A DNA stretch of 10,177 nt from Deltaproteobacteria bacterium (lineage in GTDB: Bacteria > Desulfobacterota > Binatia > DP-6), in the NCBI GenBank assembly GCA_005879205.1, contig VBLD01000049.1, forward strand, positions 1-10,177, given 5' to 3'. Below are positions 6,815 to 10,177 of this stretch, in pieces. Position 1 is the first letter of the stretch. The number at the start of each line of letters is the position of its first letter. Position numbers and translations under genes: made by a program. Under the pieces are notes generated by a model, which was not told the DNA's origin, searched no databases, and saw nothing but the letters and a program-made list of their open reading frames with translations.

Positions 6815-7078
6815 ATGACGCAATCCAGTGCGCTCCAGGCGCACCTCGATGCGGAGAATGCGCACGATCTGGACGGCATTGTGGCCACCTTTGCCGAGGA
6901 CGCGGTGCTCGTCCTGAACGGTGAGCTCTTTCGGGGCCGGGACCTGATCCGCAAGGTGCACGAGGGCTTCGGGTTCGGCGGGCACGGAGCCTTCTCGGAG
7001 CTGAAGGTTCGAGAGGTGGACCGATACGTCACCGAGAAGGCGATGGTCCTCGAAGAGAGGCTCAGCGGAGCGGCCTGA
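6815..7078 (+). CDS. Short SnoaL/NTF2-like protein, apparently C-terminally truncated
   Basis: 87 residues. The pattern HLDAENAHDLDGIVATFAED (residues 10-29), then AVLVLNGELFRGRDLIRKV (30-48) and FSELKVREVDRYVTEKAMVL (60-79), is that of SnoaL-like polyketide-cyclase/NTF2-fold proteins, small alpha+beta cone folds that either catalyse or merely bind hydrophobic ligands. Typical members have about 120-140 residues. This one stops right after the 'v.e.rlsG' strand and would lack the last two or three strands of the sheet. No frameshifted continuation is visible beyond the TGA; instead the racemase start follows after one base. GAGGAGG (6804-6810) provides a strong ribosome site 4 bases before the ATG, so the gene appears expressed. 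It may be a remnant, or may need a partner to complete its sheet. Family assignment is fairly firm; function is unknown. Confidence 0.75.
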   Translation: MTQSSALQAHLDAENAHDLDGIVATFAEDAVLVLNGELFRGRDLIRKVHEGFGFGGHGAFSELKVREVDRYVTEKAMVLEERLSGAA

Positions 7079-7079
7079 C

Positions 7080-7775
7080 GTGGCCAGGCACATCGGGATC
7101 GTCGGAGTCAGCGCCGAAGGCGCGGCACTCTGCTACCGGACCGTGTGTCTCGAGGGCGCGTCCCTCCTCGGTCGACACGCGCACCCCGAGGTGACGATGC
7201 ACACGTACCCGCTGGCGGACTACATGCGCCATGTCGACGGGGACGGGTGGCAAGGCGTGGCGGACATGCTCCTCGCGTCGGCCGGGAAGCTGCGCGGCGC
7301 CGGCGCCGACCTCCTGATCTGTCCCGACAACACCGCCCACCAGGCCATCGACCTCGTCCGCGACCGATCGCCGCTGCCCTGGCTGCACATCGCCGAGGAG
7401 GTGGCGAAGGTGGCGAGTCAACGGGAGTTCCGTCGCGTTCTCCTGCTCGGGACGAGGTACCTGATGGAGGGGCCGGTGTACCCGCCGAAGCTGGGTTCGC
7501 AGGGCATCGAGTGCGAGATCCCGGAGGCCGCGGAGCGCGAACGGATCAACGCGTTCATCTTCGACGAGCTCGTGTACGGGCGGTTCGAGGAGTCCACGCG
7601 GTCGTACTTCGGGCGCGTCGTGGCGGAAGGGAAGCGGAGAGGGGCGGACGCGGTGGTGCTCGGGTGTACGGAGATCCCGTTGCTCATCTCCGATGCCGAC
7701 TCGCCGCTTCCGACGCTGGATTCGACTCGCATCCTGGCCCGGGCGGCCCTGCGTGAAGCGGTGCGTGAGCGGTAG
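7080..7775 (+). CDS. Aspartate/glutamate (hydantoin) racemase family protein
   Basis: 231 residues, cytoplasmic. GIVGVSAEGAALCY (residues 6-19) is the N-terminal strand/loop of the PLP-independent two-domain Asp/Glu racemase superfamily. The two catalytic Cys expected for two-base proton exchange are present: Cys81 in ICPDNTAHQA and Cys196 in VVLGCTEIPLL. The first motif is CPDNTxH, with Cys three residues before Asn, rather than the CxNTxH form of E. coli YgeA/RacX. I recall a subfamily with this spacing, but its substrate is not established, so L-Asp, L-Glu, another amino acid or a non-racemising isomerase reaction are all possible. GTG 7080 begins one base after the SnoaL stop, with GGAG (7067-7070) 9 bases upstream, indicating an operon. 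Full length for the family. D-amino acids for the cell wall or catabolism would be plausible roles. Confidence 0.88.
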   Translation: MARHIGIVGVSAEGAALCYRTVCLEGASLLGRHAHPEVTMHTYPLADYMRHVDGDGWQGVADMLLASAGKLRGAGADLLICPDNTAHQAIDLVRDRSPLPWLHIAEEVAKVASQREFRRVLLLGTRYLMEGPVYPPKLGSQGIECEIPEAAERERINAFIFDELVYGRFEESTRSYFGRVVAEGKRRGADAVVLGCTEIPLLISDADSPLPTLDSTRILARAALREAVRER

Positions 7776-7792
7776 TCAACCGTTGGCTGACA

Positions 7793-7799
7793 AAGGAGG
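7793..7799 (+). promoter_or_regulatory. Consensus Shine-Dalgarno AAGGAGG fixing the start at 7804
   Basis: AAGGAGG four bases before ATG 7804. It decides against a longer frame that would begin at 7693 inside the racemase gene. Confidence 0.8.
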
Positions 7800-7803
7800 C
7801 GCG

Positions 7804-8283
7804 ATGGCCGGTGAGCTTCCCAACGTCGCGACGATTCTCGGCGCCGTGGTGCAGCGAGTCCCGGTGGCGGAGCGTCCGCTTCTCATCGCGCTCGCCGAAC
7901 GGATGGCCGCCGAGCGGTATCGCGGCTGGGCGGAACAGGTGGCCGACCGTGATCGGCAATCCGACCTGGTCGCCTGCGCCGACCGCGAAGAAGAGATCGC
8001 CCGCCAGGTGGAGGCCCTCTACCCCGATGCCGCGTCCGTTCAGCAGGGGCTGCTGGCGGCGAATCCCGATCTGCCGGAGATCAACCGAGCCATCTTCGCG
8101 GGGCGGCCGCTTGCCGAGCAGCTAACGATCCAGGCGGGGGCCGAGCGGCTGGGCGCGGCCACGTGGCGATCGTTCGCGGATCATGCAGAGCGCGAGAAGA
8201 TGCGCCAGGTGTTTCTCGACTGTGCCCGACTCGAGCAGGAGAGCGCCTCCTATCTCGAGACGCTACTCGCCGGCGGACTCTAG
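7804..8283 (+). CDS. Unrecognised all-helical protein, possibly four-helix ferritin-like
   Basis: 159 residues, no signal peptide, no membrane segment. Apparently four long amphipathic helices: about 23-47 (RPLLIALAERMAAERYRGWA), 51-72 (SDLVACADREEEIARQV), 102-127 (LAEQLTIQAGAERLGAATWR) and 130-156 (EKMRQVFLDCARLEQESASY). Each carries buried-looking acidic residues (Glu37, Glu62-64, Glu114, Glu144/146), which recalls the ferritin-like/rubrerythrin bundle. However, the ExxH iron ligands are not present, so metal binding is doubtful. Two Cys (58, 140) are in helices B and D. The gene starts 28 bases after the racemase stop with a consensus ribosome site, suggesting the same operon as the SnoaL and racemase genes. 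I do not recognise a named family; the helical-bundle call is from sequence periodicity only. Confidence 0.7.
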   Translation: MAGELPNVATILGAVVQRVPVAERPLLIALAERMAAERYRGWAEQVADRDRQSDLVACADREEEIARQVEALYPDAASVQQGLLAANPDLPEINRAIFAGRPLAEQLTIQAGAERLGAATWRSFADHAEREKMRQVFLDCARLEQESASYLETLLAGGL

Positions 8284-8365
8284 GATGAACGCTCCGCTCG
8301 GCGAGCAGGCGGTCACCATGCAGCCCCCTGGTGGCCGGCCGTCCTTCACCTTGAAGAGCTTGGCG

Positions 8366-9649
8366 ATGCGACGCCCCGACATCGCGGCTGGCTTGCTCGC
8401 TCTCGCGCTCGCCGCCGATCCGGCGCGCGCCGAGCCGCTCGCCTGCCGGCGGGAGATCGCCAAGCAGTCGGCGCGCTACGTCCAGTCGGTGATGAAGGCG
8501 CGCGAGCGCTGCGCGGACCGGGTGATCGCGGGACGCCTGCCGCCCGCGACCGACTGCCGGAGCGAGCCGACGACGGCCCTCCGTCTGGCGAGCGCCGCGG
8601 AGAAGGCGAGCGCGGGTGTGGTGCGAGCGTGCTGCGGGACAGACGGCCTGTGCGCCACGGCCGACGACGACTCGCTCGCCGCGCTCGGCTGGGACGTCGG
8701 GAGCTGTCCGAACCTCCAGAACGGCGCCTGCACGAACGCCGTCGGCGGCGACGCCGACATCCCCGTCTGCTTCACGTGCATCGGCGCCGCAGCGGTGGGC
8801 CGGCTGATTGCCCTCGACTTCGGGCCGGACGGTCCGGCGCCGGCGGCACCAGCGATCGCGATCTGCCGTCGCGCGATCGGCAAGGAAGCGGCGCGTTTCC
8901 TCGTCGCGAAATCGAAGGCGCTTCGCACGTGCTGGGACGGACGCCTGCGCGGCGTGCATCAGAATCCGTGCCCCGATCCCGGCGACGGCAAAGCCACGAG
9001 GGCGATCGCCGCGGCGGCGGCGAAGATGACGGCTGCCATCTGCACCGCGTGCGGCGGTGGCGACGGCCGGTGCGGCGGCGGCGACGACCTGACGCCGGCG
9101 TCGATCGGCGCCGCGCCCGATTGCCCGCCGGTGCAGGTGCCGGGTGGGGCGGCGTGCGGCGGTCCGATCGACGATCTCACCGGCCTCGTCGCCTGCCTCG
9201 GCTGCGTCACCGAGTTCGAGTCCGACTGCGCCGACCGGCTGGCGGTCCCGCTCGTCGCGGCCTACCCGGCGGAGTGCAATCCGCCGTCGCCGACCTGTCA
9301 TGCCGGCGTCACGTGCGCGAGCGACGCCGATTGCCCGGACGGCTACACGTGCCGCGACAACGGCGGCAACACGCGCTACTGCGTCGGCCCCGCGTGCACG
9401 GACGACGCGGCGTGCTCGGGCGCCGGCGTCTGCCGGCAGTATTGCACCTTTGCCGGCTGTGGCGCGCGGCTCTGCCAGTGCGCGGGGTTCGGTTGCTCCG
9501 GTCCCGACCAGGTGTGCGTCGACGACGGCGGGCTCGCCTGCCGGAAGCTATGCACGCAGGACTCCGACTGCACCGATCCATTCGGGTACGTCTGCGTGAA
9601 CCCGGGCTTCGCCGACGGCATCTGCATCGGCAGCACGCCCTGCGAGTAG
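8366..9649 (+). CDS. Exported Cys-rich protein with duplicated domain and C-terminal CxxDxDC modules
   Basis: 427 residues with signal peptide MRRPDIAAGLLALALAADPA-RA, cleaved after about Ala22. Two tandem ~130-residue copies follow (about 25-150 and 165-303): each begins CRR.I.K..AR.....K....C and ends in a CxxC (135/138; 277/280). Cys spacing is conserved: 27-49 and 167-189 are both 22 apart; 96-114 and 236-253 are 18 and 17. The last 120 residues hold EGF/Dickkopf-like short Cys modules such as CASDADCPDGYTC and CTQDSDCTDPFGYVC. About 42 Cys in all suggest a disulfide-rich secreted or surface protein; no catalytic motif or haem CxxCH is seen. I recall the duplicated unit from Binatota-type genomes, without known function. 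ATG 8366 is chosen because it places the signal peptide at the N-terminus; ATG 8285, one base after the previous stop, would prepend 27 non-hydrophobic residues. A weak GAAGAG (8353-8358) precedes it. Confidence 0.85.
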   Translation: MRRPDIAAGLLALALAADPARAEPLACRREIAKQSARYVQSVMKARERCADRVIAGRLPPATDCRSEPTTALRLASAAEKASAGVVRACCGTDGLCATADDDSLAALGWDVGSCPNLQNGACTNAVGGDADIPVCFTCIGAAAVGRLIALDFGPDGPAPAAPAIAICRRAIGKEAARFLVAKSKALRTCWDGRLRGVHQNPCPDPGDGKATRAIAAAAAKMTAAICTACGGGDGRCGGGDDLTPASIGAAPDCPPVQVPGGAACGGPIDDLTGLVACLGCVTEFESDCADRLAVPLVAAYPAECNPPSPTCHAGVTCASDADCPDGYTCRDNGGNTRYCVGPACTDDAACSGAGVCRQYCTFAGCGARLCQCAGFGCSGPDQVCVDDGGLACRKLCTQDSDCTDPFGYVCVNPGFADGICIGSTPCE

Positions 9650-9690
9650 CGAAATCTCGCGCCGCGTCTTGTCCGGCACCGGCGTCCTGT

Positions 9691-9703
9691 GCGATCAGAT
9701 CGC
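9691..9703. promoter_or_regulatory. 13-base perfect palindrome before the lipase-like gene
   Basis: GCGATC-A-GATCGC is a perfect 6-bp inverted repeat around one base in the 73-base gap between the Cys-rich protein and the next exported gene, 5 bases upstream of the ribosome site. It could be an operator. Chance occurrence in a GC-rich gap is also possible, and a one-base centre rules out a simple RNA hairpin. Confidence 0.3.
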
Positions 9704-9708
9704 TGCCC

Positions 9709-9714
9709 AGGAGG
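9709..9714 (+). promoter_or_regulatory. Consensus Shine-Dalgarno AGGAGG for the gene starting at 9723
   Basis: AGGAGG eight bases before ATG 9723, which also begins a good signal peptide. Together they fix the start of the partial gene at the right edge. Confidence 0.85.
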
Positions 9715-9722
9715 ATCGACAG

Positions 9723-10177
9723 ATGCGCCGCTTGCCCGTGCTCTTGGCCTCGGCTCTCGTTCTCTCCCCCCTCGTCGCCCGTGCCGCCGGTCCGGTCGTG
9801 CAGTTCACCCTGCCCGCCGAGAACGCCACGCCCGGCGTCTTCGGCTCGCTGCCCTGGCCAGACGACCTCTACTTCGATCAGGGCCGGCCGGCCGACGGCG
9901 ACGGCACGCTGCTCTCGAGCGGCGCGTCGATCGGGCTCGGCGCCCAGGTGATCACCACGAACACGGGCTCGATCGAGGACGCGCTCGACCTGCTCGACGG
10001 CTTCGGGACGACCACCGCGATCTACTTCTTCCTGAATGCGCCGCTCGATCGGGCGAGCCTCCCCGCGTCGCCGGTCCTCGCCCCCTCGCTGACCGACGGC
10101 GTCTTCTGTGCCGACGCGGCGACCGCCACGCCGGTGCCGCTCGCCATCAAGTTCGACGTCGATTCGCGGATCGCGAA
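9723..10177 (+). CDS. Exported Lipase_bact_N-like protein, N-terminal part (cut by window edge)
   Basis: 151 codons are present and the frame is open to the last base, so the gene continues outside. Signal peptide MRRLPVLLASALVLSPLVAR-A is followed by cleavage near AARAA/GP. The mature start, VVQFTLPAENATPGVFG with PWPDDLYFD (residues 44-52), then LDGFGTTTAIYF (91-102) and LDRASLPASPV (108-118), resembles the N-terminal domain of the 'bacterial virulence factor lipase' group (VolA / Pla-1/cef-type extracellular lipases), where a 'fPfPnDL' motif and an 'LDGFSTTAPI' motif occur in this order. The catalytic alpha/beta-hydrolase part would be beyond the edge and is not seen. Similar N-termini also occur in large secreted proteins without lipase activity, so enzyme function is only likely. 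It follows the Cys-rich exported protein by 73 bases. Confidence 0.75.
   Translation, partial: MRRLPVLLASALVLSPLVARAAGPVVQFTLPAENATPGVFGSLPWPDDLYFDQGRPADGDGTLLSSGASIGLGAQVITTNTGSIEDALDLLDGFGTTTAIYFFLNAPLDRASLPASPVLAPSLTDGVFCADAATATPVPLAIKFDVDSRIA

Noticed and set aside
6637..7032. Extension of the leader frame upstream to 7032 as a 165-residue minus-strand protein
   Set aside because: Most of it is antisense to the SnoaL gene and is Ser/Arg-rich without recognisable motifs; only the last 13 to 33 codons have coding-like features.
8311..8336. Imperfect stem GGTCACC / GGTGGCC with a 12-base loop between the helical protein and the Cys-rich protein
   Set aside because: Seven pairs with one G-T wobble, no T-run and a long loop; not convincing as terminator or riboswitch.

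Overview
The window is a 10.2 kb piece of a very GC-rich bacterial chromosome with strong G/C preference at third codon positions. It looks like a free-living, Gram-negative soil or sediment lineage. The best taxonomic hint is the exported Cys-rich protein at 8366-9649, which has a duplicated Cys domain followed by CxxDxDC modules. I associate that architecture with uncultivated Binatota and other former 'Deltaproteobacteria'. This placement is an inference from memory, not from a search. I see no tRNA, rRNA, CRISPR array, IS element, integrase or phage gene.

Left part (1-2799): the first 88 bases are the N-terminus of a minus-strand adenosine/adenine deaminase with its zinc-binding HxH. Seventeen bases away, a divergent plus-strand gene (106-1152) encodes an AttH/CrtC-like (lipocalin-type) protein. 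After a 168-base gap comes an exported beta-propeller-like protein (1321-2799).

Middle, minus strand (2796-6576): transcription would run right to left through a 13-codon leader ORF, an Ada-AlkA fusion (Ada metal-binding domain, AraC-type DNA-binding domain, AlkA glycosylase) and, 137 bases further on, a membrane-bound PAS hybrid histidine kinase. The kinase stop codon overlaps the stop of the propeller gene in a shared CTAG. The leader's TGA overlaps the preferred GTG start of ada-alkA, which suggests translational coupling. A perfect inverted repeat lies just upstream of the kinase start.

Right part, plus strand (6815-10177): a short SnoaL/NTF2-like protein, an Asp/Glu-racemase-family protein with a CPDNTxH active-site motif, and an unrecognised all-helical 159-residue protein form a tight cluster with good Shine-Dalgarno sites. 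Two exported proteins follow: the Cys-rich protein and the N-terminal part of a Lipase_bact_N-like extracellular protein cut by the window edge.

No single complete novel system is evident. The observations most worth pursuing are the leader ORF coupled to ada-alkA, the ada-alkA/kinase pairing with its inverted repeats, the truncated SnoaL-racemase-helical protein cluster, and the duplicated Cys-rich exported family.
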